The position numbers were made by a program, and so were the translations under genes. A stretch of 64,000 nt of DNA from Callorhinus ursinus (lineage: Eukaryota; Chordata; Mammalia; Carnivora; Otariidae). Location: contig NW_020312817.1 in assembly GCF_003265705.1 (NCBI RefSeq), positions 54,805,194-54,869,193 of the forward strand. The letters run 5' to 3'. Shown in pieces: positions 23,219 through 34,648 of this stretch; within the stretch, counting starts at the first letter, position 1, and each line of letters opens with the position of its first letter. The notes below the pieces were generated by a model. The model ran no database searches and was not told the DNA's origin. It saw only the letters and a list, made by a program, of their open reading frames with translations.

Positions 23219-24033
23219 AACAAATGTCTTCAGCTTGGAGGTAATTACAGTGGGTGGGTATTAAAGTAAATGCAGCATCGCCATAGTTAGTATTTTTGGA
23301 AAAATGTTCATGGGAAGGACTTTCTATTTTAACTTCACAGATGCTTACAATTCTTGAGAAGCAGGTATATGACAAACAGAAGTGTCTGCTGCTTCTTCAC
23401 CTTCCTTTTTTCTTCTTCTAAAATCTCCTTGGTAAGGACACAAGGGGATATATATTATTCTAGGGTCACCCAGAAAGACAGGGGCAACTGGGAATGCAAG
23501 CAGCCCCCCTGACTTGGGTCTGGCCTTCTGCCCCCTTGGTTCCCACCTCTTTCTGATGGTGAATGTTGAGAGATGGTGATGGATAGTTAGTCACAAATAG
23601 TTTTCAATTTACCAAAGTGCACCCGGCTTTCTCTGAACCTCTTTGAAATGCTTTTAGAGCAATGTGGAGAATGGAATTCAACAACAGTTCTCCACAGCTG
23701 CAGTCAGAATACAGAGACTCCCCTCCCCCACCCCACCCAGGAGCAGCTGGGGGCAGTGTTTTCATGTGTCGTACTTGCCGTTTCCTTAGAAGTCCTTTCA
23801 GAAGGTTCTGGAAGGTCCTGTGACACCCATATACTGAGAGACTAAGTCTGAGGCAGACCCTTAGATTCCAGGCCCTCACACAAAATTTGACAAGTATTTG
23901 TGTCCACCTCTTGCCAGTCTATTATCAGTGGGGTTAGTGGTTTGACAAGGGACTGAGTTATCAGTGCTATGGACAAGCAAGCAGCTTATGGCGCTGTTCA
24001 GGGCAGTTCCCAACTTGAAGGGCTATATTCTAT
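23219..24033. other. unique DNA, no gene seen
   Basis: Overlapping frames at 23604-23879 on both strands are mutual shadows. A C-rich patch occurs at 23716-23740. No repeat family is recognised. Confidence 0.5.
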
Positions 24034-24188
24034 GCCAGTTCTTCTCAAACTTCAATGAGCCTATGAATCACCTGGGGGGTTCTTGTGAAATGAAGATTTT
24101 GATTCAGTAGGTCTGTGTGGAACCTGAGAATCTGCATTTCTAATAGGCTCCCCCGTGTTGCTAGTCCCCAGAGTGCATCTGGAGTGGC
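24034..24188 (+). mobile_element. MER5-type hAT DNA transposon
   Basis: 'gttcttctcaaacttcaatg', 'atgaatcacctggggggttc', 'ttgattcagtaggtctgtg' and 'gagaatctgcatttctaata' reproduce the MER5A order. It is a short non-autonomous relic. Confidence 0.85.
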
Positions 24189-24992
24189 AAGAGTCTATAG
24201 GACATAACCCCGTTCCTACACACAACTAATTGGACTTAAAGGGTTGGACACCTGACCCCACCTGACTCCAGCCAATCTATGACTTGACCTCTGATAAAAA
24301 AGGGATGATGAACTAATCAGGAATTTAAATAAGAGAGATAGGTAGTATTTTCAGGAGTAGAAGTGGAAATTATCTAATGAAACAGATGGACACAGAGAAG
24401 ACCTGACTAATTCTATTGACAATATGAGAGAAGGACTCTATAAGATGGTGTTATAAGGGCATGAGCTCTCAGTTTGAATCCTGAACACTGAGTGACCTTC
24501 TTGTTCTTGTTCCTACCAGGACTGCTGGACTCTACTTCTCATTTGTCCTATGAGGACTGGCAGCTGAGATTTTTTTCAAGGTTCCTGGGGGGCCAACAAG
24601 GTAACTGAGATTCCTATTGAATCCTGAAGACTCCAGGTTGAAAAGAAAAATCTGGCATTTGGGTAGGGTCTCATACTGAGTACTTTGGATTGCTGTTTAG
24701 ATTGCTGGAAAGACTTGGACACCTGGAGACAGAGGTATGTGGGATGAGAGGCAGTGCAGAGGTAATGGAGGGTAAAAGAGAGTCAGACGTTACCGTTTGT
24801 CCAGGGTTGCTTACAAATATTATCATTGTTGTCAGTTTATTTGTAGAAATTTGGATTGTCACTCACATATTATTTTTTAGAATGATTTTCTTCCCCTCCA
24901 TCCTCATGGCTGCTGAGAGAGCACTTACATTCTTATAATATCACTCCAGCCCCTTGCCAGAGTTGATTGGTCCAGCAGTGGACAGCTCCTCT
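24189..24992. other. unique DNA, no gene seen
   Basis: Frames at 24671-24938 on opposite strands overlap and have no domain. No repeat is recognised up to the L1 junction near 24993. Confidence 0.5.
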
Positions 24993-26450
24993 TCAATTTT
25001 TTGGGAGAGTTAGAGAAGAATTAGCATAATTCTTCTTTAAATGTTTGGTAGAATTTACCAGTGAAACCATCTGGTACTGGGCTTTTCTTTGTTGGCAGGT
25101 CTTGGATTATTGATTCAATCTGGTACTGGGCTTTTCTTTGTTGGGAGGTTTTGGATTATTGATTCAATCTCCTTACTTGTTATTGGTCTGTTTTGATTTT
25201 TCTATTTTTTTTTTCATGACTTAGACTTGCCAGTTTGCATGTTTCTAGGAATTTATCTGTTTCTTCTATGTTGTCCAATTTGTTGGTATAGAGTTGTTCA
25301 TAGTAGTCTCAGGATAGTTTGTATTTCTGTTGTAACAGTTTAATATCTTTTCTTTCATTTATAACTTTATTTATTTGAGTCCTTTCTCTTTTTTCATAGT
25401 AATTCTAGCCAAAGATTTGTCAATTTTATTTATCTTTTCAAAAAAACAACTCTTAGTTTTGTTGATCTTTTCTATTACTTGTCTTTTCTCTATTTCATTT
25501 CATTTTGCTCTGATCTTTGTTATCTTCTTTCTTCTGCTAAGTATGGGCTTAGTTTGTTCTTGTTTCTCAAATTGTTATTTATTTGAGATCTTCCTCTTTT
25601 TTTTTAATATAGGCATTTATTGCTATAAACTTCCTTCTTAAAACTTCTTTTGCTGCATCCCTTAAGTTTTGGTATGTTGTATTTCCATTTTCATTTGCCT
25701 CAAGATTTTTTTTATATCCCTTTTAATTTTATCATTTACTTATTGGTTGTTCAGGAGTGTTCTTAAGTTTCCACATATTTGTCAATTTTCCAGGTTTCCT
25801 CCTCTTATTGATTTCTAGTTTCATACCATTCTGGTCAGAAAAAATCCTTGGTATGACTTCAGTCTTCTTAAATTTAAGACTTGTTTTGTAACCGAGCATA
25901 TGATCTATTCTGGAGAATGTTTCATGTGCCTTTGAAAAGAATGTGTATTCTGCTATTGTTTTATAGAATGTTTTATATATATTTGTTAGGTCCATGTGGT
26001 ATATAGTTTAAGTCTAATATTTCCTTATTGTTTTTCTGTGTGGATGATCTGTCCGTGTTGAAAGTAAGGTATTGTAGTCTCTACTATTATTGGATAGTTG
26101 TCTATTACTCCATCCAGATCTGTATATTCTAAATATGTTTAAGTACTCCAATGTTGGGTATACATACACAGTCTCTTGATGGATTTACCCCTTTATAATT
26201 ATATAATAATTCTTTGTCTGTTGTTACAATTTTTACTTAAAGTGTATTTTGTTTGATTCAAGTAAAGTAACGCCTGTTCTCTTTTGTTTTCCATTTGTGT
26301 GGAATATCTTTTCTATCCCTTCTTTTTGGGCCTGTGTGTGTCCTTGAAGCTGAAGTGGGTCTTTTGTAGGTAGCATATTGGTGGGTTTTGTTTTTTATCT
26401 ATCTAGCCATTCTATGTCTTTTGACTAGAGAATTTAATCCATTTACATTT
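24993..26450 (-). pseudogene. L1 ORF2 relic: endonuclease and start of RT
   Basis: ORF2 of L1 encodes an APE-like endonuclease and a reverse transcriptase. On the reverse strand at 25732-25995 a frame contains 'FSRIDHMLGYK' followed by 'IPRIFSDQNGMKLEI', the C-terminal part of the endonuclease fold. Here the usual DH(S/N) step reads DQN. Text near 25045-25090 matches the reverse-transcriptase N-terminal segment. A 49-bp tandem duplication (25071-25168) and many stops show long inactivity. Confidence 0.8.
25071..25168. repeat. 49-bp tandem duplication inside the old L1
   Basis: Units at 25071-25119 and 25120-25168 differ at two positions ('gcaggtcttgg' against 'ggaggttttgg'). The homologous region of the younger L1 has one unit. 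The second unit is closer to it, so the first may carry later changes. Confidence 0.95.
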
Positions 26451-26884
26451 AAAGTAATTATTAATAGGTAAGGACTTACTATTGCCATCTTGTTTTCTGG
26501 ATGTTTTGTAGTCTTGTGTTCCTTTCTTGCTGTCTTCCTTTGCAAATTGATAATTTTCCAAGTAGTCTACTTTGGTTCTCTTCTCTTTATCTTGCATGAT
26601 TCTACTCTAGGTTTTTGTTTTGAGGCTACCCTAAGGCTTACTTGAAACATTTTATTGATTTAATAGTTTATTTTAAGCTAATAACAGCTTAACTTCAATT
26701 ACACACAAAAACTCTACACTTTTACTCCCCCATTTTATGTTTTTGATGCCACAATTTAATCTTTTTATATTGTGTATCCATTAATAAATTACTGTAACTA
26801 TAGCTGTTTTTAATACTTTCATCACTTAACCCTTATACTAGAGTTAAGTTGTTAACATACCATATTACATATTAAAATATTTGA

Positions 26885-27078
26885 GGGGCGCCTGGGTGGC
26901 TCAGTCGTTAAGCGTCTGCCTTCGGCTCAGGTCTTGATCCCAGGGTCCTGGGATCGAGCCCCACATCGGGCTCCCTGCTCGGTGGGAAGCCTGCTTCTCC
27001 CTCTCCCACTCCCCCTGCTTGTGTTCCCTCTCTCGCTGTGTCTCTCTCTGTCAAATGAATAAATAAAATCTTTAAAAA
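26885..27078 (+). mobile_element. SINEC, young arctoid-type subtype, with TSD
   Basis: Complete forward SINE: 'ggggcgcctgggtggctcag', 'ccttcggctcaggtcttgat', 'cttctccctctcccactccc', 'gtcaaatgaataaataaaat' and an A tail. TSD 'aaaatatttga' at 26874-26884 and 27079-27089. It interrupts the old L1. Confidence 0.97.
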
Positions 27079-27169
27079 AAAATATTTGAAATCTATCTAC
27101 TTATTTTTTTACCAGTGTGTTGTATATTTTCATATGTTTTCATGTTACTAATTAGTATCTTTTTATTTC

Positions 27170-28066
27170 AGGTTGAAAGACTCCTTTCAGCATTTCTTGT
27201 AAGGCAGGTCTAGTGGTGATGAACTCTCTCAGCTTCTCTTTATTTGGGAAAGTATTTCTCCCTAATTTCTGAAGGATAATTTTGCTTGGTAAAGTATTGT
27301 TACTTGACATTTTTTTTTTCTTTTAGTACTTTGAACGTATCATCCCATTCTCTCCTGGCCTGCAAGGTCTCTGCTGAGAAATATGCTGATAACCTTGTAT
27401 GAGATAAATTTATTTTCTCTTACTGTTTTTAAAATTCTCTCTTTGTCTTTGATTTTAGGCAGTTTTATTATAATGTGTCTTGGGGAAGATGGTTTTGGAT
27501 TGAAATTATGGTGTGATCAATTAGCTTTATGAACTTGGATTTCCAAATCTCTCCTCAGGTTTGAGAATTTCTCACCCATTATTTCTGTAAATAAGGTTTT
27601 TGCCCCTTTTTTCCTATCTCCTCCTTCTCATTCAAATAGATCTTCATTTTTTTTTCATTTCTTTTTCTTTTTGCTTTTCTGATTGGCTAATTTTGAATGA
27701 TAAGTCTTTGATCTCACTGAGCTGAACTCTTGAATTTTTCAGTTCAGTCATTGTATTCTTCAGCTCCAAAATTTCTGTTTGATTCTTTTTTTATGTTTAC
27801 TCTTTGTTGAATTTCTCATTTTGTTCTTGTATTGTTTTCCTGATTTTCCTAAATTGCTTATCTGTTTTCTTATAGTTCTCTGAGCATTTTAAAACAATTA
27901 TTTTGAATTCATTGTAGGGCAATTCATGTATCTCCTTTGCTTTGTGCTCAGTTACTGGTAGTTTACCATGTTCTTTTGGTGGTGTCATGTTTCCCTGATT
28001 TCTCATGATTCTTGTAGTCTTGGGTAGGTGGCTGTGCATTTGGAGGAGCAGTGATTTCTTCCCCAA
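27170..28066 (-). pseudogene. L1 ORF1 relic
   Basis: L1 ORF1 encodes an RNA-binding coiled-coil protein. The frame at 27797-28066 begins MGKKS and runs through 'NEFKIIVLKCSENYKKTDKQ' to a lysine/glutamate-rich end, typical of the ORF1 N-terminal coil. The rest (27170-27796) holds homology to the ORF1 C-terminus ('aggtctctgctgagaaatat') but is full of stops. Confidence 0.7.
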
Positions 28067-29548
28067 TTTATGGACTGAATTTGTTAGGAAAAACCTTCAC
28101 CTGCAGCACTCTGGAGCATGCTATGACCTCAGGTCTAGTGATGTAGGATGCCAAATGTAGAGGCATATGGTGGCTACTAGTCCAGGGAGTCATGATGTCT
28201 CTTTGGCTCAGGCCACTGAGGTCCACATCATCAACAACTGTGTAGTCCTTGTCAAGTGTGGCAGGGATCTGCAGTGGCTGCAAAGGCTGTTGGTGTCCTC
28301 AGTGGCACCTCCAGGTCCAGAGGCTAGGAACCGGGACAGTCAGCAATGGTGGCCAGAGGCAATGGTGTGCACATACTCAGCTGCAGGGCCCAGCTGCAGG
28401 TACTTATGTAGTAGCAAAGACTGGCTGTAGACACACATGTAACAGTGGTGGCCAAGGCCAGCAGCAAGAGCGTGGCTCGTCTGCAGGCACACTTTCAGCT
28501 GCAGGGCATTTGCTGATGATGTGCACTCTTGTGATTTCAGTGTCTCCCCATGCATGCATGCCTGGCAGTGGAGGCTGGTAAGCAGGGTCAGGCCAGGAAT
28601 GTGCAGATGCACAGCTGGAGTAGCTAGCTGTAGGTGAGCCTAGTTGTGCAGGCCAGGGAGAACAGACAAGGCTGAATCCAGGCCCACAAGCAGCTGCAAG
28701 TGCTCTGGCTGTTGCTGTGCACTTTTATGGCTGTAGAATCTCCTCACAAGTGTACATATGGCAGTAGAAGCTAGTAATGGCAATCAGTCTGGTGGTATGC
28801 AAGTGCACAGCTGATGGGGCTAGCCCTAGGAGTACACAAGGTTGTAAGGGTCAGCTGTGAGCACCTATGCTCATGTCTTTTATTTGTGCAACCACAGAGG
28901 CCTGGGTTGGCTGCTGGTATGTATCCCAGGCTCTGCTGGGGGCAGCGATGGGAACAAATGGGGAAGGACACAGGTGGTTGGCATCTGCAAATGGGAATAC
29001 CTGTGAGGCAAAAACTGGTGAAGTCTTCAGGGGGTTCTGGCTGCTGTGTGGGTGATTGGTTTCTCAGTGGCAGATGCTGCTGGGGTCCTCTGCAGAGCAA
29101 GTCACTGGGAACCCTGGTCGCTCCCACGGCATGGCTGATACTGGTAGCCCTTGCTCTTCCTCTTCCTAGCTGTCTTTATAAGTCTCAGTTGTGCTGGTCT
29201 CTGGGTAGGGTGAAACTGATGTGGGTCCTTTGTGCGGTGTTCTGGAAGGCTGGGGAAGCTGGTTGCTCACCCCACTCTTTCTTTCCTGGTGAGGGGAATT
29301 CTTTGTAGCTGGGAAATTCCCTCCTGGCACTGACCAATGCCAGCCTTGGGGATGGAATGATGCAGGCACAATGAAATTGTTCTCCCTTCACTTTTTCTAT
29401 TGTTATTCTTGAGTTTTTTGTTCTGCTGTGTTGCTGAATTTTAAGTGGACTCGAGCTCTCTCAGAGCTTTTTCTTCATGGATAGCTGTCTAAGTGTTGAT
29501 CTTTGCTGGGGGATAGAGGCTGGAATCTCCTACTTTGCCATCCTGGTG
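28067..29548 (-). promoter_or_regulatory. 5'UTR of the old L1 with repeated units
   Basis: About 1.5 kb of GC-richer sequence between the ORF1 start and the L1 5' end. Two imperfect units of about 195 bp can be aligned: about 28490-28685 and 28686-28880. Both share 'cagctgca', 'gatgtgcac/gctgtgcac' and 'gcacagctg..gctagc'. L1 5'UTRs carry an internal Pol II promoter; activity here is unlikely given age. Several ORF-like frames are by-products of the GC content. Confidence 0.6.
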
Positions 29549-30289
29549 ATGGCACTCCCAGTTTTCAATTCCTGATAGCACTTAATCCTCATAACCCCTG
29601 GGGAGGGAAGAAGAGAACGGTGCTGGAGGGAGCAGAAAATGTCAGCTTCTGGTCTTCGAGTGGCCTCATCTATGTGATTGTGGCTAAGTCATTTTACTAC
29701 ACTGTACTGCAGTTACCAGTGTTACACGGGGATAATAATGCCTTCTCTTTCCAAGGGCAGGAAAGCCAGATGCGTGGCTTCTGTTTTGGACAGAAGAGCA
29801 GAACTTTCTAAGAGCCCCTCTTAGGTCAGGTTAAGAATTTTGGAGGCCTTAAGCACTGAAAGATTTTAGTATCCCCCTTCCCCATCTGTAATTAAAAATA
29901 AAAATAATACTAAACTCTACAACACATATAAAGAAATCTAACAATTCTTACTACGTTGTTGTCTTTTCACTTTTTAAACTATTCTTTTTCAGAAATTTTT
30001 TTCACACTGTTTTTGGAGTCCTTGGCATTGCGGGTGGCTTAAGCATGTGCCCAGAAGCCAAATGGGTCTGTTGGTCCATCTAGCATCAGCACATGACCAT
30101 GTGCTACCAGTGAGACCAGCAGGAGGTCCCCCTCCCCACTGACAGTGCTCCAGCCCTTGACTGAATGGGGAGTGGGCCTGACTGGTATCCAAGACTGTCT
30201 CCTGCCATTTTTCTAACAATAGGCAAGAAGCCAACAGGACAGGCCTTTCTCCTTCATTTACCCCTCATTAACTCAGGGGGCAGTGGGAT
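29549..30289. other. unique DNA, no gene seen
   Basis: Frames at 29503-29811 and 29989-30234 have no recognised domain. No repeat is recognised to the right of the L1 5' end. Confidence 0.5.
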
Positions 30290-30560
30290 CTCCTGGAAAG
30301 AACAGTGGTTTGGAGACAGCAGACCTGGATTTCATTGCTGGCTCTATCCATTTCTGTTTGTGGGGCTTGCATGAGTTTCTTTACCTTTCTTCTCTGGTTA
30401 AATGATGTTGCTATGGACCTCATGAGACTGTGAGGAATAAGTGGCAAAATACTTGAGGGCAAGCTGCCTGACCATCCCGTTTATCAGTACATGCTTGGTG
30501 CACGCATGCTGTCTGGCACATATTGGGGACTCAATAAGTATCCATTGAGTACATCATCTC
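30290..30560 (+). repeat. MIR SINE
   Basis: Forward MIR: 'aagaacagtggtttggagac', 'agcagacctggatttcattg', a diverged centre, then 'atgctgtctggcacatattg' and 'gggactcaataagtatccat'. Head and tail are both visible. Confidence 0.85.
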
Positions 30561-31021
30561 TTCATCCCCATTGTAGTTCTCAGAGTCATATTTTCATTGA
30601 GAAGGTAGGTAGTAGTATGCAAATTTCTCAGTTGCTTGTGAGTGAGTTAGTAAAGTGGATGGAAGGTCTGCTTCTCCAAGATGGCTAGAGTGCCTCAGGA
30701 AAGTGGTCTGATGTGGTTGCTGGTCCCTTTGCAAATTTTGTTTGGTGATCAGGAATTTGAACTATGGCAGTGAATCTGAACCTGGGCTACAAAGCATTTT
30801 ATACCTATGTTGATATGTATTCAGATAGCTAATTACTGATTGATTTACTGCAGACTCATGGACAGCAATGTTGAGTAGGTATTGCCCAGCAAAGCACTGA
30901 AGCGATACCTTGGTAACAGTATTGTCTCGTGTGGTAACAGATACAGGAACTGCTGGCATTTGTTTTGTTATTTATTTGTATTTATTTATTCTTTTACTGT
31001 GCCTCTCTTGATACCACAATC
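30561..31021. other. unique DNA, no gene seen
   Basis: No gene or repeat family is recognised, apart from an AT-rich patch at 30964-30995. Confidence 0.5.
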
Positions 31022-31548
31022 TGTATTCATTATCTATTTTGGTATGTAACAAATTACCCCAAACCTTAGCAGCATCAACAACAACATCTATTATCTTCGT
31101 TTCTGTGAGTCAGGAATCAGTTGTGGCTTAGCGGGGCCTGTTACAAGGCTGCAGTAAAGGTGTCCCCTGGTGCTAGGGAATGATCCACATCTAAGCTTAT
31201 TCATGGTCGTAGGCAGGACTCCTTCCTTGCAGGCTGTTTGACAGAGTGCCTCGGTTCCTCGCTGGGTGTTGGCCAGAAGCCATCATCAGTTCCTTGCCAC
31301 ATGAGCCTCTCCACAGGGCAGCTTTCAACATGTCAGTTTGCTTTGAGCAAGTGAGAGAGAGAAAGAGACAGAGAGAGACAGTTTTTTATAGCCTAGTCAC
31401 TTCTGCAGAAGTGACATCCTATCACTTTTGCCCTATTCTGTTCATTAGAAGTAAGTCACTAGGTCCAGCCCACACTCAAAGGGAGGAATTACACAAGGAT
31501 GTGAATACCAGGAGGTGGGACCACCAGGAGCCATTTCAGAGGCTGAGC
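31022..31548 (+). mobile_element. MLT2-type (ERV-L class) solo LTR
   Basis: 'tattcattatctattttggt' and 'atgtaacaaattaccccaaa' open the element. 'tgagtcaggaatcagttgtg' and 'cttccttgcaggctgt' follow, then 'acatgagcctctccacaggg', and near the end 'acacaaggatgtgaatacca'. This follows MLT2 LTR order. No internal retroviral coding region adjoins it, so it is a solo LTR relic. Old LTRs can act as promoters or enhancers; nothing here shows activity. Confidence 0.8.
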
Positions 31549-31848
31549 GTGGGGGACAGCGCAGAGGCAGCAATGGCTTGTTATGCCACCCACTCCCCTG
31601 GGTAATGGGCAACCGCTGAAACATTTCACTGTTGAGGAGGAGCCTTAAAATATTGCTCACCCAGAGCACAGAAAAGATTGGAAAGGGAGCATGGGTAGTG
31701 AGAGCTGTTGCAAGGAAGCTTACAAGGGGATGGCCACACAAGGATGTTCATTGTATCCCACCAACTTGGAGGTCAAGGCCAGCCTGGAGGGTCACAGGAC
31801 CCGCTTTGGGCCTCTGGCCAAGCTCTTTCTCCTGTTTCAACTGCCTTT
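31549..31848. other. unique DNA, no gene seen
   Basis: The frames at 31632-31915 have no recognisable domain. Confidence 0.45.
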
Positions 31849-31965
31849 TTTTTTTTTTAATGGAAATATAATTGACATACAGTCTTACATTAGTTTTAGG
31901 TGTACAACATATTGAGTCTGATTCTATGCATTAATTAATGCTCACCACGATTGGTATTTGTTTTA
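31849..31965 (-). mobile_element. short old L1 3' end
   Basis: A T run (tail) followed by 'atataattgacatacagtct', 'agttttaggtgtacaacata' and 'aatgctcaccacgattggta', typical of an old mammalian L1 3'UTR on the reverse strand, truncated after about 115 bp. Confidence 0.85.
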
Positions 31966-32702
31966 TTTATTTTTATCTAGGTGTGGGAATGGTGGCAGTA
32001 TTCTCTCAACAAGTTTATAAGATAGTGAGAGCTAAGTTTTGGGTCCTGTCTTTTGGGTCTCTGTTCTAACTTTTCACCTTCATTCAGAGATGGGGAGAGC
32101 ACAGAGCAGGGGTGGAAAGGTGGTGATTGGGATGGAAGGATATGGAATGGACCCTTCTTAGGATCCAACTACTATGCTGCATGTACGTTTTTGTGGGCTG
32201 AAGTTTCTGGGGTTATATGCACTCATTTGGGAGTGAAGAGGAAGAATCTAACACCTCAAGAAGAGCTCTAGTGCTGGCCTTCCACCCCAAGCTTTTGAGA
32301 GCAGTTTTCAACATGAGCTACATCCTGGAGAAGTGTTGTGTGTCAGGGTTGCTACAGAGCTGCAGGCTTCTAGGGCACATCTAGAGGTCAAGGGTTTAAT
32401 AGGTGGCTCTTCAGAGGAAAAGAAAAAGAAGGTTTGGTGTTGATGCTTAAGAATTTGACATGTATTTTGCAGCTGGGATGACTGGGTTGCATTCTCTGTT
32501 TCTGTTGGGCTATCTTATAGCTCAGGACACTGTATCCCAACTTCCCTTGGAAAAGCTGATGGCACCTGGCCTGGCCCTGGTTGTTCTGCTTGGCAGGGCT
32601 TTTGGTTTGTCTGTTTACTTCATCTCTGACTTTGAGTGAGTGACTGGCTAACCAAAGCACATGGTATTGAAGGAAGATGACCAACGGAATGCAGAATCAA
32701 AA
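31966..32702. other. unique DNA, no gene seen
   Basis: Frames at 31977-32271 and 32388-32684 have no recognisable domain. No named repeat. Confidence 0.5.
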
Positions 32703-32710
32703 CCCAGTTT

Positions 32711-32766
<56 letters not shown>

Positions 32767-32793
32767 TTTCTTTCTTTCTCTCTCTCTCTTTCT

Positions 32794-32857
<64 letters not shown>

Positions 32858-32858
32858 T
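32711..32858. repeat. (CTTT)n microsatellite
   Basis: Long tetranucleotide tract with small interruptions near 32767-32792. It accounts for the SFFLSF-type shadow frames. Confidence 0.97.
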
Positions 32859-33021
32859 GATTTTATTTATTTGACAGAGACACAGCAAGAGAGAGAAAAC
32901 AAGCAGGGGGAGTGGGAGAGGGAGAAGCAGGCTTCCTGCTGAGCAGGGAGACTGATGCGGGGCTCGATCCCATGACCTGAGCCGAAGGCAAACGCTTAAT
33001 GGCTGAGCCACCCAGGTACCC
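32711..33021 (-). mobile_element. SINEC with tail expanded to (CTTT)n, with TSD
   Basis: The SINE body is at 32859-33021 ('gattttatttatttgacaga' to 'gctgagccacccaggtaccc'). It lacks the 'aggaccctgggat' segment found in sister copies. Its A tail has become about 148 bp of CTTT repeat (32711-32858). TSD 'cccagttt' at 32703-32710 and 33022-33029 brackets body plus repeat, so the microsatellite grew from the tail. Confidence 0.95.
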
Positions 33022-33029
33022 CCCAGTTT

Positions 33030-34592
33030 CTTAATATTAGGGAAGACCGGGCTGCAGGTAAAGAGAAGATCCATAAAATGAAACAAGAGATGAGGTATGT
33101 GTGGTTGTAATGCTGTGGATATATTCATTATCATTCAGTTGTGTGAGAACTGAGACACTCGTGGTAAACACATAGAAACTAATAAGGTCTCTTTACTGAA
33201 TGTTGGGAGCCTGAGAGGATAATACATTTTCTAGGATATCATTTGTCTAATAGATATTGCTACTCCCACAGTGGCCAACTTTTTGTTGGAATAAAATCAC
33301 TGATGTATGCTATAAAGATGTGGTTTTTTTCCCCCATAGTGAATAAAATACCCTAAAAGTGACTGGCATAAACATTTCAAAGTGAACTTGAACTTCAGAG
33401 TCCATCAGAACGGTACTGACAGTGGTTTCCTGATTTTCATAAAAGATTTTAGTGTTTCAGTGAGCATTGCTCAGCTCCATCTACTTCAGATAGTTCTTGC
33501 TCAGCCATGTGATAGTGATTTTGTTTGTGGTTAGTTCTTAAATAGAACTAGAATTAGAACCTTTTTATCAATTATTGATAAATTAGCCAGTAATATCTTC
33601 TTTGCTTCCTTGACTACTTTTATTTCTTCAATAAATTCAGAATGGAGACCTTTTGAAAATGGCCCCATCTTGTTTCTAAATCCTCTGAAATGATCCACAT
33701 TCTTTGTTGATTCTATTTGCCAGAATGCACAGGAGTAAACCCCCCCCCTCTTCTTTGGAAAATGTTACAACATCCGTGTCTGTTCTTCTGAACACTCTCA
33801 TTCCAAGCACAGAATAATTATTAGCTTGCAGGGACTCTGCTGTTTTTTCCATTTTAGTTGAAGATGTTGGGATTCCCGCCTACATAAATGAAGTCAGGAA
33901 ACACACAGAGATGCTAAGATGTTTCTATTTTCTTCTTTCCTGGGTGGGTTTTCTGAAAAGATGTCAGCATCAATTGGTGGCTACCACCTTGTGGCATTTA
34001 ATTATTCTTGACATTTAATCCATCATGATATGAAAAAAGAAAATACAGTCTGTCTATTCCTCCTCTTCTTCCAAGGGAAACAATGTAATAATTAAGATGG
34101 TAACTAAAGTTCTAAGAATAATGAGAAACCACATAAAGACTAGCATCATATTACTCTTAGAGCATTAACGGGAAATGAGGTCTGGGGCTATCTCCTTCTA
34201 CTTCATTTTTTTTTCTATCCAGATAATCATGAGTCATCATTCTGTATAAATGAATAATAGTTTAATTTAAATAAGCCAATATTGTGTGGAGGTCATTTAT
34301 CACCTCACAGCTCATTCATAGACAACTCATGTGGAACTACAAAACTTTCTTTTGTACACTCGAGCTGGAAATCTCATTGAGTTTGGGAGGGCTTCCTTCT
34401 GCATGTTTGAATTTTCAAGTTCAACATTGTTCTCAGGAAGGGCATGGATAGGAGCAGTGATGGGCTGGGGGTGAGGCTGGAAATCTGAGAGCTGCAGTGA
34501 GAGGTTTGGGTTTTATATTTGTCATTTTAGAGCAAAGGAGCTGGATTTGGGTTTTAATAGTAGTCTGTTGATAGTGGCATACATGCACACAA
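33030..34592. other. repeat-poor unique DNA
   Basis: No interspersed repeat is recognised over about 1.5 kb. AT-rich segments such as 34215-34340 ('taatagtttaatttaaat' nearby) contain clustered homeodomain-type TAAT cores. There are very few frames. This could be conserved non-coding DNA, but no alignment was possible. Confidence 0.35.

Positions 34593-34646
<54 letters not shown>
34593..34646. repeat. (GT)n(GA)n compound microsatellite
   Basis: About 20 bp of GT repeat passes directly into about 34 bp of GA repeat. Confidence 0.95.

Positions 34647-34648
<2 letters not shown>

Larger units (their letters stand above)
24993..29548 (-). mobile_element. old L1: 5' end present, 3' half absent
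   Basis: Read from 29548 leftwards: a 5' end ('ccaggatggcaaagtaggag'), a GC-rich 5'UTR, an ORF1 relic, the ORF1-ORF2 junction, the endonuclease region, then the start of reverse transcriptase. Homology stops near 24993 in the reverse-transcriptase region aligned to 43.6-43.7 kb of the younger L1. The C-terminal half of ORF2 and the 3'UTR are absent. All frames are broken. One SINEC sits inside at 26885-27078. Confidence 0.85.

Noticed and set aside
23648..23845. Possible exon with C-rich stretch
   Set aside because: Equal-quality frame on the other strand and no supporting signal.
25375..25641. Hydrophobic 88-codon forward frame, like a membrane protein
   Set aside because: Antisense of an old L1 ORF2; T-rich antisense L1 gives Phe/Leu-rich shadows.
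28249..29308. Long forward frames (110 and 164 codons) that might be a Cys-rich protein
   Set aside because: They lie antisense in the GC-rich 5'UTR of an old L1; no domain and no splice context.
31022..31548. A retroviral provirus next to the MLT2-type LTR
   Set aside because: No internal coding region or second LTR adjoins it; it is a solo LTR.
32661..33134. Repetitive FLSF- and KERKKERK-type frames
   Set aside because: They are translations of the CTTT microsatellite and the SINE body.
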